The translations under genes were made by a program, and so were the position numbers. The notes beneath the pieces are model-generated. The model was not told the origin of the DNA, made no database searches, and worked only from the letters and a program-made list of their open reading frames with translations. Shown one piece after another: positions 1 to 6,356 of a stretch of DNA of 9,841 nt; positions within the stretch are counted from its first letter, which is position 1, and each line of letters begins with the position of its first letter. The DNA comes from JBKJML01 sp046596415 (lineage in GTDB: Bacteria > Actinomycetota > Thermoleophilia > Gaiellales > Gaiellaceae). The stretch spans positions 1 to 9,841 of the forward strand of contig JBKJML010000048.1 of the NCBI GenBank assembly GCA_046596415.1, written 5' to 3'.

Positions 1-1113
1 GTTCAGCGCCACCGCGGTCGCCTTCTCCGGCGACTCGACGTCCGGGTTCGAGAACTCCTGCACCGCCTTCTGGATGCTCGCGTCCGGCGCGACGAGGTCG
101 AAGCTCGGGGTCTCCTCGTACCCTTCGATCTTCGCCTGGAAGAAGTGGCCGGGCGGCAGCGCGTAGGCGAAGAGCGCGTAGCGGAGCACGGTCTTGACGT
201 CGATCTCCTTGCTGCCGCCCTGCCCCACCTCGACGTTCTTGGTGATCGTGCGGACGACCTTGGGCAGTTCGAGCGGTCCCGCGCTCGCCTTGATCTGATC
301 CTTGAAGGCGCGGACGAAGAGTTGCTGGCGCGCGACCCGGTGGAGGTCGGAGTCGGTGTGGCGGTAGCGGACGAAGTCGAGCGCGCGGTAGCCATCGAGC
401 TTCTGGTAGCCGGGCTGCAGGTTGATCGTCGCGAAACCATTCGGGCCGCCGCGGTTGTTGAAGTAGCGTCGATCGACGTCGAGCCAGACGCCGCCGAGCT
501 TGTCGACGACCTGGCGGAAGCCGCGAAAGTTGACCGTGATCAGATAGTTGACCGGCAGGCCGGTGAGCGCACGCACCGTCTCGACGGTGCCCTTCGCGCC
601 GCAGATCGAGTATGGCTCGTTGATCCGCCCGACGTAGGTGGGGCGCCCCGGGCAGTGCACTTCGACCCGCATGTCGCGCGGGAACGACAGGAGTGAGATC
701 GACTTCGTGCGCGGATCCGCGCGCACGAGCATGATCGTGTCGGAACGGGCCGGCGCCCCACCCTCGTTCGCGCGGTGGTCGTAGCCGACGACGAGCGCGA
801 TCGCGGGCTGTCCCGGCAGGGCCACGTCGAGCCGCTTCGCGGCCACACGGACATCAGGCGTCTTCGCGGAGACGGCCGCGACCTGTTCGTGGAACCAGAG
901 GTAGGCGCCGCCGCCGATCGAGCCGGCGACCATCAGGGCGCCGACGAGCGTCCAGAGCATGATTCTGCGCACGGTCCCCATGCCGGAGCGGCGCGGCGGC
1001 TCCGGCTGCCGGTAGACCGTGACCGTCGAGCGGGAACCGGGCGGAAGAACCGGCCGGCCGTTGCCGTTGACGGCCGCGCCACGGCCCATGCCTCTCTTGA
1101 GCGTGGTTCTCAT
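1..1113 (-). CDS. LytR-CpsA-Psr (LCP) family cell-wall glycopolymer transferase, 3' end cut by window edge
   Basis: LCP enzymes move polyprenyl-phosphate-linked polymers (teichoic acids, arabinogalactan, capsule) onto peptidoglycan on the outer face of the membrane. The frame is open from an ATG at 1113, directly preceded by an in-frame TAG, to base 1, giving 371 visible residues with the C-terminus missing. The layout is a basic, Pro-rich cytoplasmic tail (about 1-50), one transmembrane helix (about 52-73), then the extracellular LCP domain. Family signatures seen are RSDT (123-126), SFPRD (143-147), the DKLGGVWLDV block (204-213) and FVRYRHTDSDLHRVARQQ (247-264), which holds the Arg and Asp residues that bind the pyrophosphate and Mg. 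Cys154 and Cys171 could form a disulfide in the secreted domain. There is no clear Shine-Dalgarno. It lies 70 nt downstream of the aminotransferase gene on the same strand, so it may be read through from it. Which polymer it handles cannot be told. Confidence 0.93.
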   Translation of the reverse strand, partial: MRTTLKRGMGRGAAVNGNGRPVLPPGSRSTVTVYRQPEPPRRSGMGTVRRIMLWTLVGALMVAGSIGGGAYLWFHEQVAAVSAKTPDVRVAAKRLDVALPGQPAIALVVGYDHRANEGGAPARSDTIMLVRADPRTKSISLLSFPRDMRVEVHCPGRPTYVGRINEPYSICGAKGTVETVRALTGLPVNYLITVNFRGFRQVVDKLGGVWLDVDRRYFNNRGGPNGFATINLQPGYQKLDGYRALDFVRYRHTDSDLHRVARQQLFVRAFKDQIKASAGPLELPKVVRTITKNVEVGQGGSKEIDVKTVLRYALFAYALPPGHFFQAKIEGYEETPSFDLVAPDASIQKAVQEFSNPDVESPEKATAVALN

Positions 1114-1183
1114 CTAGGGAAGGCCCGGGAGCCAGCAGCGGCCCGCGAGGCACTCAGGATAGCGAGAGCAGCGGCTGGGCCGG

Positions 1184-2308
1184 TCAACGGGCCTGCGCGA
1201 GCACGGAGCCGAGCGCCCGGGCGAAGAATGCGTTCTCCTCCGGTGTCCCGACCGTGATCCGCAGCGCCGAAGCGTCGCCGAACGCTCCCAGCGGCCGCAC
1301 GATCACACCCTCGCGAAGCAGCGCGTCGTTCAGCGCCCCCGCCTCGTCGCCGACCTGGACGAAGAGGAAGTTGCCGACCGACGGTGCCGGGTCGAGCCCC
1401 TCCTGCCTCAGGATCCGCTCCAGCTCGACGAGGCCGTCGGCGTTCACACGCCGCCGCCGCTCGAGCTCCGCAGGAGCCGAGAGGCTTGCGAGCGCCGCCT
1501 CCTGGGCGAGCGTGTTCACGTCGAAGGCGCGACGGACCTTGCCGATCGCCTCCACGAGCGGAGCGGCGCCGACGGCGTAGCCCACCCGGAGGCCGGCGAG
1601 CCCGTAGATCTTCGAGAACGTGCGCAGCACGAGCACCCGACGTCCCACCTTCGCGTACTCCTCGATCGCGTCCGGGTAGTCGGGGCGGTCGATGTACTCG
1701 AAGTACGCCTGGTCGACGACGGTGAGCACGTGCTCCGGCACGCGTTCGAAGTACGCGTCGAGCTCGGCGCGGGTGTTCATCGTCCCCGTCGGGTTGTTCG
1801 GATGGCAGATGTAGACGAGCTTCGTCCGCGGCGTCACCTCGGCGAGCATCGCGTCGAGGTCGAATCGATGGTCGCGCAGCGGGACCCGCTTCGCGACGGC
1901 TCCGACCTTGAGTGCGTCGAGGACGTAGCTGATGAAGGACGGCCAGCCGGTGACGACCTCGTCGCCCGGCTCGAGCACTGCCTGCGAGAGGAAGCCGATC
2001 GCTGCGTCGGCGCCGGCGGTGACAACGACCTCGTCGAGTGCGACCCCGTGTCGCTCCGCAAGGGCGTTGCGCAGGCGATAGGCGCCGCCGTCCGGGTAGC
2101 GGTTCAGGTCAGGCAGTGAGCGCTCGATCGCCGCCAGCGCCTCCGGGAACGGGCCGAACGGGCCCTCGTTCGAGGCGAGCTTGACGACGCGCGCGAGCCC
2201 GAGCTCGCGCTGAACGTCCTCGACGGGACGGCCGGGCTCGTACGGGACGAGCTGCTCCACGGCCGAGCGGGCGAAGCCCGCACCGGGGCCGTTCAGCCTC
2301 GGGCCCAT
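1184..2308 (-). CDS. hisC: Histidinol-phosphate aminotransferase (HisC-type, PLP fold type I)
   Basis: HisC transaminates imidazole-acetol phosphate with glutamate to give L-histidinol phosphate; close paralogues act on aromatic amino acids. The product is 374 residues, normal for the family (350-375). Visible motifs are LASNEGPFGP (44-53), YPDGG (71-75), HPNNPTG (169-175, PLP-binding Asn), DQAY (199-202, Asp and Tyr contacting the pyridine ring), FSK with PLP lysine K233, RVGY (241-244), and near the C-terminus RITVGTPEEN, whose Arg binds the substrate carboxylate. The ATG at 2308 is chosen because family homology begins soon after it. An upstream in-frame ATG at 2386 would overlap the preceding small gene by about 70 nt with a low-complexity Arg/Thr-rich extension. 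The start lies 7 nt after the small gene's stop, which suggests co-transcription. No other his genes are present, so a role on phenylalanine, tyrosine or another substrate remains possible. Confidence 0.93.
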   Translation of the reverse strand: MGPRLNGPGAGFARSAVEQLVPYEPGRPVEDVQRELGLARVVKLASNEGPFGPFPEALAAIERSLPDLNRYPDGGAYRLRNALAERHGVALDEVVVTAGADAAIGFLSQAVLEPGDEVVTGWPSFISYVLDALKVGAVAKRVPLRDHRFDLDAMLAEVTPRTKLVYICHPNNPTGTMNTRAELDAYFERVPEHVLTVVDQAYFEYIDRPDYPDAIEEYAKVGRRVLVLRTFSKIYGLAGLRVGYAVGAAPLVEAIGKVRRAFDVNTLAQEAALASLSAPAELERRRRVNADGLVELERILRQEGLDPAPSVGNFLFVQVGDEAGALNDALLREGVIVRPLGAFGDASALRITVGTPEENAFFARALGSVLAQAR

Positions 2309-2311
2309 CCG

Positions 2312-2317
2312 CCCCCT
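2312..2317 (-). promoter_or_regulatory. Shine-Dalgarno-like AGGGGG before hisC
   Basis: On the minus strand AGGGGG overlaps the stop of the small upstream gene (stop at 2316-2318) and ends 3 nt before the hisC ATG at 2308. This is purine-rich but closer to the start than usual. It supports the 2308 start over the upstream ATG at 2386, and fits translational coupling with the gene before it. Confidence 0.4.
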
Positions 2318-2549
2318 AGTGTTTGTGGTCGTGCCCGGCGTCGTCGGGCTCGCCGCCCGAGGCCTTGCGCCAGAAGACGAGCGCACCGAGCGCAGCCATC
2401 ACGCCTGCGAAGAGCGCCGGCCGGTTCGGTCGGCGCGTCCCCTCGACGGTGCCCGGCACGGCAGCCTTGGCCTTCTGCTTCACGACCCGTTTGGTGGCGA
2501 GCCACGCCACCCACCCGAACAGCGCGTTGCGCTTGTTGAAGATGCTCAT
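2316..2549 (-). CDS. Small putative membrane protein with His-rich C-terminal tail, unknown function
   Basis: I do not recognise a family. The 77-residue product has a hydrophobic/amphipathic N-terminal stretch (about 10-18, FGWVAWLAT), a strongly basic segment (about 19-29 with repeated Lys/Arg), a linker, then a likely transmembrane helix (about 45-60, from LFAGVMAALG to VFW), and an acidic to His-rich end (DDAGHDHKH). The net positive charge before the helix suggests an inside N-terminus and an outside His tail, although the helix is short. The tail might bind a metal; that is speculation. The ATG at 2549 lies 6 nt after a TAGCCT -10-like box, which fits a leaderless transcript. Its stop is 7 nt before hisC, so it is probably the first gene of the hisC-LCP unit. 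The codon pattern and tight junction favour a real gene, although it is short. Confidence 0.68.
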   Translation of the reverse strand: MSIFNKRNALFGWVAWLATKRVVKQKAKAAVPGTVEGTRRPNRPALFAGVMAALGALVFWRKASGGEPDDAGHDHKH

Positions 2550-2555
2550 GCCCGG

Positions 2556-2585
2556 AGGCTACACCCTGTCTCGGAAACCTGTCTC
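2556..2585 (-). promoter_or_regulatory. Putative leaderless promoter of the small protein-hisC unit
   Basis: On the minus strand a -35-like GAGACA (2585-2580, matching TTGACA at four positions) and a -10-like TAGCCT (2561-2556) are 18 nt apart. The -10 is followed by 6 nt and then the ATG at 2549, so transcription would begin at or next to the start codon. There is no Shine-Dalgarno, in keeping with a leaderless mRNA. The -35 box lies inside one unit of the 13-bp tandem duplication. This is inferred from motifs only. Confidence 0.4.
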
Positions 2586-2590
2586 GGAAA
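2565..2590. repeat. Perfect 13-bp tandem duplication (2 copies of CCTGTCTCGGAAA)
   Basis: Copies run 2565-2577 and 2578-2590 with no mismatch and no spacer. Each contains GTCTCG, which is complementary to CGAGAC at 2593-2598, the foot of the adjacent inverted repeat. The second copy supplies the -35-like element for the minus-strand promoter. It may be a tandem operator, or a recent slippage event. Confidence 0.85.
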
Positions 2591-2593
2591 AGC

Positions 2594-2625
2594 GAGACGC
2601 CCCCTCTGCGGCAAGGGGGCGTCTC
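2594..2625 (-). terminator. Perfect 12-bp inverted repeat, possible minus-strand terminator
   Basis: Arms GAGACGCCCCCT (2594-2605) and AGGGGGCGTCTC (2614-2625) pair perfectly around an 8-nt loop. On the minus strand the stem is followed by GCTTTTCC, a short U-rich stretch, so it reads as a weak intrinsic terminator in that direction. On the plus strand no T run follows. No minus-strand coding gene lies upstream of it, so it would stop stray antisense transcription or end an unannotated small RNA. It could instead be a regulator binding site between the two divergent promoters. Confidence 0.5.
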
Positions 2626-2720
2626 TGGGAGAAATAGCCGGGGCCGCGCGGGCGGCACGACCCCGTATGTGGGGACGAGGGCACGTCCTTACCAATTGAG
2701 ATGCCTCACCCGAAAGAAAC
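2626..2720. other. Non-coding, hairpin-rich part of the divergent intergenic region
   Basis: No convincing ORF is found here. CCCC (2661-2664) pairs with GGGG (2671-2674) around a 6-nt loop. GGACG (2673-2677) pairs with CGTCC (2684-2688), and GAGG (2677-2680) with CCTC (2704-2707). The last two helices exclude one another. Minus-strand bases 2701-2690 read TCTCAATTGGTA, which resembles a tRNA D-arm, but the rest of a tRNA does not follow. Function unknown. Confidence 0.3.
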
Positions 2721-2748
2721 TTGCAGACGGATTTCGACGCGGTAACCT
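2721..2748 (+). promoter_or_regulatory. Putative leaderless promoter of the MFS gene
   Basis: TTGCAG (2721-2726) and TAACCT (2743-2748) are separated by 16 nt, and the GTG start at 2755 follows the -10 box by 6 nt. No Shine-Dalgarno is visible ahead of the GTG, so a leaderless transcript beginning at the GTG is the simplest reading. The -35 match is only partial. Confidence 0.45.
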
Positions 2749-2754
2749 CGTCGC

Positions 2755-4014
2755 GTGAAGAGTCGACTTCTGTTGTCGCTCGGGGCGCTGGAAGAGCGGC
2801 CGTTCCGGCTCCTCTTCCTCGGTCGCAGCCTGTCAGGGATCGGCGATGCGATCGTCCCGCTGGCGATCACGTTCGCCGTGCTCGAGCTCGGCGACGCGAG
2901 CGACCTCGGGTTCGTGCTCGGCTCCTACTTCGGCTCGCGGATCGTCTTCGTCATCGTCGGTGGCGTCTGGTCCGACCGCCTGCCGCGCCAGCTCGTGATG
3001 ATCGGCGCCGATCTCGTTCGCGCTGTTGTCCAGGGGCTGATCGCGCTCGCGTTCTTCACGGAGACGATCCAGGTCTGGCACCTGGCCGTCTCGTCCGCGC
3101 TCTTCGGCCTCGCCTCCGCCTTCTTCGGGCCCGCCTCGACCGGCCTCGTGCCGACCCTCGTGAGCCCCGCCCACCTCCAGCAGGCGAACGCACTGCTCGG
3201 GATCGCCCGCAACGGGATCGAGCTGTTCGGGCCCGCCGTGTCGGGGATCCTCGTCGCGACGACCGGCTACGGCGTGATCTTCGCGATCGACGCTGCGAGC
3301 TTCGTTGCCAGCCTCGCCTGCCTCGCCGCGATGCGCCTGCCGAGAGTGAGGGCCGCGATCCCGAAGCAGAGCTTCCTGGCCGACGCACGCGAAGGGCTCC
3401 AAGTGATCGCACAGCGCCGGTGGCTCGTGATGACGCTCGTCTGCGACGCGCTGACGAACCTGACGCTCGCCGTCTACTTCGTGCTCGGCCCGGTGATCGC
3501 CAAGGAGCACTTCGGCGGCGCCCGCGACTGGGGGCTGATCATGACCGCGGGCGCGGCGGGCGGCCTGCTCGGCGGCGCGGCCGTCCTGCGCTGGAAGCCA
3601 CAGCGGCCGCTCCTCGCCGCCTACGTGATCATGTTCGTGATGCCACTCCAGGTGGGTGCGCTCGCCTTCGAACTGCCGTTGCCGTTGCTGATGGCGGGCG
3701 GCGGCCTCGTCTTCATGTCGATCGTGATGGGCAACACCTTCTGGCAGACGATGGAGCAACAACACGTCCCGAACGAGGCGCTCTCGCGCGTCGACTCGAT
3801 GTCCTGGATGGTGTCGCTCGTGATCATGCCGATCGGCTTCATCGTCGCCGGCCCGCTGTCCGAGGCCTTCGGCGTGCGAGCCACGCTGCTCGCCGCGGCG
3901 GCGCTCGCCGCCGCCTCGCTCCTCCTTGCGCTCGCCTCGCGCAGCGTGCGCGACCTACGCCGGCTCGACCCGGCCGAGCACGCGTCGGCGCTCAAGACTG
4001 TCCCCGCCGGCTAG
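2755..4014 (+). CDS. MFS exporter, MFS_3 / EntS-like
   Basis: This is a secondary transporter of the major facilitator superfamily. It most resembles the MFS_3 (enterobactin exporter or macrolide-efflux-like) branch, which pumps small hydrophobic compounds or siderophores out using the proton gradient. It has 419 residues, normal for a 12-helix MFS protein, with hydrophobic segments throughout. Motif A is seen after helix 2 as GGVWSDRLPRQ (69-79; D74, R75, R78). The FFGPASTGLVPTLV block (123-136), the ELFGPAVSGIL block (156-166) and EQQHVPNEALSRVDSM (334-349) are typical of this branch. The GTG at 2755 fits the promoter spacing and the N-terminal start of homology. It is the only plus-strand gene, monocistronic, and its TAG abuts the stop of the convergent methyltransferase. 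Substrate unknown; no siderophore or antibiotic genes are adjacent. Confidence 0.93.
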   Translation: MKSRLLLSLGALEERPFRLLFLGRSLSGIGDAIVPLAITFAVLELGDASDLGFVLGSYFGSRIVFVIVGGVWSDRLPRQLVMIGADLVRAVVQGLIALAFFTETIQVWHLAVSSALFGLASAFFGPASTGLVPTLVSPAHLQQANALLGIARNGIELFGPAVSGILVATTGYGVIFAIDAASFVASLACLAAMRLPRVRAAIPKQSFLADAREGLQVIAQRRWLVMTLVCDALTNLTLAVYFVLGPVIAKEHFGGARDWGLIMTAGAAGGLLGGAAVLRWKPQRPLLAAYVIMFVMPLQVGALAFELPLPLLMAGGGLVFMSIVMGNTFWQTMEQQHVPNEALSRVDSMSWMVSLVIMPIGFIVAGPLSEAFGVRATLLAAAALAAASLLLALASRSVRDLRRLDPAEHASALKTVPAG

Positions 4015-4926
4015 CTAGATCCGCCGCGTGAAAACGCTCAGGCCCGAGTAGGGGTAGGCGTTCAGCGCCCACAGCGTGGCGGGCAACGTCCCGAGCCGAA
4101 GCAGCTTGCCGGCGATCCTTCGCTGCGCGAGCCCCTCGCGCCCCTCGGCGTACTGCACGCTCGTCGGCACGAGGCGGGCGCGCACCAGCGCGAAGAGATA
4201 CGCCCAGAGCGTGTGCACGTGCTCGTTGATCCCGAGCTCCTTCTCGTGCTCCTGCTCCGGGTTCTCGCCGCTGCGGTAGGGCGCCCTGGTCCCCTCGTTG
4301 AGCGCTGCGACGAGCCCGCCACGCCGCGTGACCCGCCCGAGCTCGCCGATCATCGCGGTGAGGTCGATCGCGTGGTGGAGGGTCGCGACGCAGAACGCGA
4401 CATCGAAGCTCGCGTCGGCGAACGGCAGCCGCTCGCCGTCGGCCTGGATGCGCAGGTACGGCTTCCCGGCGCGCTCCTCGAAGAAGGTGCCGCGGCCGAG
4501 CCCGATCAGCGGGTCGACGATCAGGTCGACGGCGACGTATTCGCAGCCGAGCGGCAGCAGGTGCTGCGCAGCCCAGCTCTTCGCGGCGCCGATCTCCAAC
4601 ACTCGCATCCCGGGTCGAACCCGGCGCAGGAGCTCCTCGAAGCCGCGCTCGGTGGCACGCCAGGCGGTGTCGTCCCAACCGAGATCGCGGCAGAGGAACG
4701 GCAGCGCCGCGTCGATCCGGTCGTCGGTCTCGTACCAGCCCTGCTCGCGCGCCAGCTCGGGCCAGGCCGCGAGCTCCCGCAGCTTCGCTGCGATCCCCGG
4801 AGCCTCGGGGTCGAGCAGGTGCGCGATGCCGCCCTCCGCGTCGTAGCGCCGCCCGCAGCGAGCACACTCGAGCGCGTCGAGGCGGCCCCGGCAGCGCGGG
4901 CAGCGGACGAAATCGGGAAGCTCCAT
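4015..4926 (-). CDS. Class I SAM-dependent methyltransferase with N-terminal zinc ribbon
   Basis: The product (303 residues) has a short N-terminal zinc ribbon, with C9-x2-C12 and C21-x2-C24 in a CPRCRG/CARCGRRY setting. It then has a linker rich in Trp and acidic residues (50-100) and a Rossmann methyltransferase domain. Motif I is VLEIGAAKSW (109-118), D134 in VAVDL is the likely acidic residue binding the SAM ribose, and GERLPFADASFDVAFCVATLHH (164-185) carries the motif for a Methyltransf_11 fold. The ribbon resembles the Trm112-like heads of RlmA-type and other small-molecule or RNA methyltransferases. The substrate cannot be read. The C-terminal part (about 220-303) is basic and aromatic and may bind substrate. 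Its ATG follows the lpd stop with zero spacing (TAGATG), so it is probably translated by re-initiation as the last gene of the dehydrogenase operon. Confidence 0.88.
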   Translation of the reverse strand: MELPDFVRCPRCRGRLDALECARCGRRYDAEGGIAHLLDPEAPGIAAKLRELAAWPELAREQGWYETDDRIDAALPFLCRDLGWDDTAWRATERGFEELLRRVRPGMRVLEIGAAKSWAAQHLLPLGCEYVAVDLIVDPLIGLGRGTFFEERAGKPYLRIQADGERLPFADASFDVAFCVATLHHAIDLTAMIGELGRVTRRGGLVAALNEGTRAPYRSGENPEQEHEKELGINEHVHTLWAYLFALVRARLVPTSVQYAEGREGLAQRRIAGKLLRLGTLPATLWALNAYPYSGLSVFTRRI

Positions 4927-6333
4927 CTACGTCTTCGCGGCGGCGCGCTTCTTGTTCGGCAGGTGGATCGCGCGGCCGAGCGCGACGAGCCCCGCCTCCT
5001 TGATCGCCTCGGAGAGCGTCGGATGGGCCGCCATGCCGTCGGCGATCGTCTCCACCGTCGACTCCGCGTCGATCGCGACCGTGCCGACCTCGATCAGGTC
5101 GGTGACGTGCGGGCCGACCATGACGAGGCCCAGCAGCTCGCCGTATTTCGTCTCGTGAATCGACTTGACCCAACCGACGGTGTCGTTCTGCATCACGGCG
5201 CGCGCATTCGCCACCCACGGGAAGACGCCGACCGCGACCTCGTCGCCATGCTGCTCGCGCGCTTCCTGCTCGGTCAGCCCGACACCGGCGATCTCCGGGT
5301 CGGTGTAGATCGGGCGCGGCACGGCGCGATTGTCGACGACGGCGTCGTGACCGCACGCGTTCTCGGCCGCGACCTCACCCTCGCGAAACGCGGTGTGGGC
5401 TAGCTGCCAGTAGCCGGCGCAATCACCGACCGCGTAGATGTGCGGCACGGTGGTACGGCGCCGGTCGTCGGCGGCGATGCCCTTGCGCTTGTCGAGCTCG
5501 ACGCCGAGCGCCTCGAGGCCGAGGTTCTCGACGGTCGGGCCGCGGCCGACGGCGACGAGCATCAGGTCGGCCTCGACGGTCTCGCCCTCGCCGAAGTGGA
5601 CGGTCAGCTTCGAGCCGTCGTCCTCGACCTTCGTGCACTGCTTGCCGAGGTTCATCGCGATCCCTCGCTTCTTGAACGCCTTTGCGAGCTCCTTGGCCGC
5701 GTCCGCGTCCTCCTGCGGGATCAGCGAGTCGAGCAGCTCGACGATCGTCACCTCGGAGCCGAAGCGATCGAGGATCGAGGCGAACTCGCAGCCGATGATG
5801 CCGCCACCGAGGATGACGATCCGCTTCGGCACCTCGGTCTGCGCGAGCAGGCCCGTCGAGTCGACGCACCGCGGCGAGTCGAGGCCCGGGATCGGCGGGC
5901 GCAACGGGAACGACCCCGTCGCGACGATCGCCGACTTGAAGGTGACTTCCTCGCCGCCCTCGACCGAGATCGTGTTTGCGTCCTTGAAGGTGCCGGCGCC
6001 CTTGACCCAGTCGACCCCGTTCGCCTTCAGGAGCGACGCCACGCCGCCCGTCATCTGCTTGACGACGCCGTCCTTCCACTCGTTTGCCTGGCCGAAATCG
6101 AATTGCGGCTCGCCGACCATGACGCCGAGCTTCGCGAACGTGTCGTGCGCCTGGTGGAGCGCGTGCGCGCTCTGCACCCAGGCCTTCGTCGGGATGCACC
6201 CGACGCGCAGGCAGGTGCCACCGAGCTCTGGCTCCTTCTCGATGCAGACCACCTTCGCGCCCAGTTGCGCGGCGCGAATCGCGGCGGTGTATCCACCGGG
6301 GCCTCCGCCCAGGACGGCGACGTCACACTCCAT
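4927..6333 (-). CDS. lpdA: Dihydrolipoyl dehydrogenase (E3)
   Basis: This FAD flavoprotein re-oxidises dihydrolipoyl-E2 and reduces NAD, serving 2-oxo acid dehydrogenase complexes and often glycine cleavage. The 468 residues match the usual length. They show the FAD-binding GGGPGG (9-14), the redox disulfide GGTCLRVGCIPTK (C41, C46), an ATG-type FAD contact ATGSFP, the NAD-binding GGGIIG (176-181), the second FAD motif YAVGDCAG, and the C-terminal catalytic dyad in HPTLSE (H437, E442). All key residues are present and there is no fused lipoyl domain. The ATG at 6333 is chosen over an in-frame GTG at 6339 because GAGGAG sits 9 nt before the ATG but only 3 nt before the GTG. The gene lies 23 nt after the GNAT gene and directly abuts the methyltransferase. 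With E1 and E2 just upstream, it is most likely the E3 of that complex. Confidence 0.97.
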   Translation of the reverse strand: MECDVAVLGGGPGGYTAAIRAAQLGAKVVCIEKEPELGGTCLRVGCIPTKAWVQSAHALHQAHDTFAKLGVMVGEPQFDFGQANEWKDGVVKQMTGGVASLLKANGVDWVKGAGTFKDANTISVEGGEEVTFKSAIVATGSFPLRPPIPGLDSPRCVDSTGLLAQTEVPKRIVILGGGIIGCEFASILDRFGSEVTIVELLDSLIPQEDADAAKELAKAFKKRGIAMNLGKQCTKVEDDGSKLTVHFGEGETVEADLMLVAVGRGPTVENLGLEALGVELDKRKGIAADDRRRTTVPHIYAVGDCAGYWQLAHTAFREGEVAAENACGHDAVVDNRAVPRPIYTDPEIAGVGLTEQEAREQHGDEVAVGVFPWVANARAVMQNDTVGWVKSIHETKYGELLGLVMVGPHVTDLIEVGTVAIDAESTVETIADGMAAHPTLSEAIKEAGLVALGRAIHLPNKKRAAAKT

Positions 6334-6342
6334 GCTCACTCA

Positions 6343-6348
6343 CTCCTC
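6343..6348 (-). promoter_or_regulatory. Strong Shine-Dalgarno (GAGGAG) of lpdA
   Basis: GAGGAG on the minus strand ends 9 nt before the ATG at 6333. It is the clearest ribosome site in the operon, where the other genes rely on overlapping stop/start codons. It decides the lpdA start and suggests that E3 is translated independently of the genes before it. Confidence 0.75.
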
Positions 6349-6356
6349 ACGTCGGT

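Noticed and set aside
1156..1187. A promoter for the LCP gene (TTGACC and TATCCT on the minus strand)
   Set aside because: The two boxes are 20 nt apart, too far for a normal promoter, and part of the match lies in the end of hisC. Read-through from hisC is as likely.
2309..2386. N-terminal extension of hisC to an ATG at 2386
   Set aside because: It would overlap the small upstream gene heavily and adds a low-complexity stretch outside the aminotransferase fold.
2632..2707. A tRNA gene on the minus strand
   Set aside because: Only a D-arm-like core fits. The acceptor stem and a 5-bp anticodon stem with 7-nt loop do not form, the usual T8 is C, and no GGTTCRA T-loop is present.
2721..4031. 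An alternative 436-codon plus-strand frame over the MFS gene
   Set aside because: It gives an Arg/Pro/Asp-rich protein without membrane segments; the frame from 2755 gives a proper 12-helix MFS protein with motif A.
4026..4037. A GCGT-GAAA-ACGC hairpin near the convergent stops as a terminator
   Set aside because: It has only 4 bp, no T run on either strand, and lies within the methyltransferase coding sequence.
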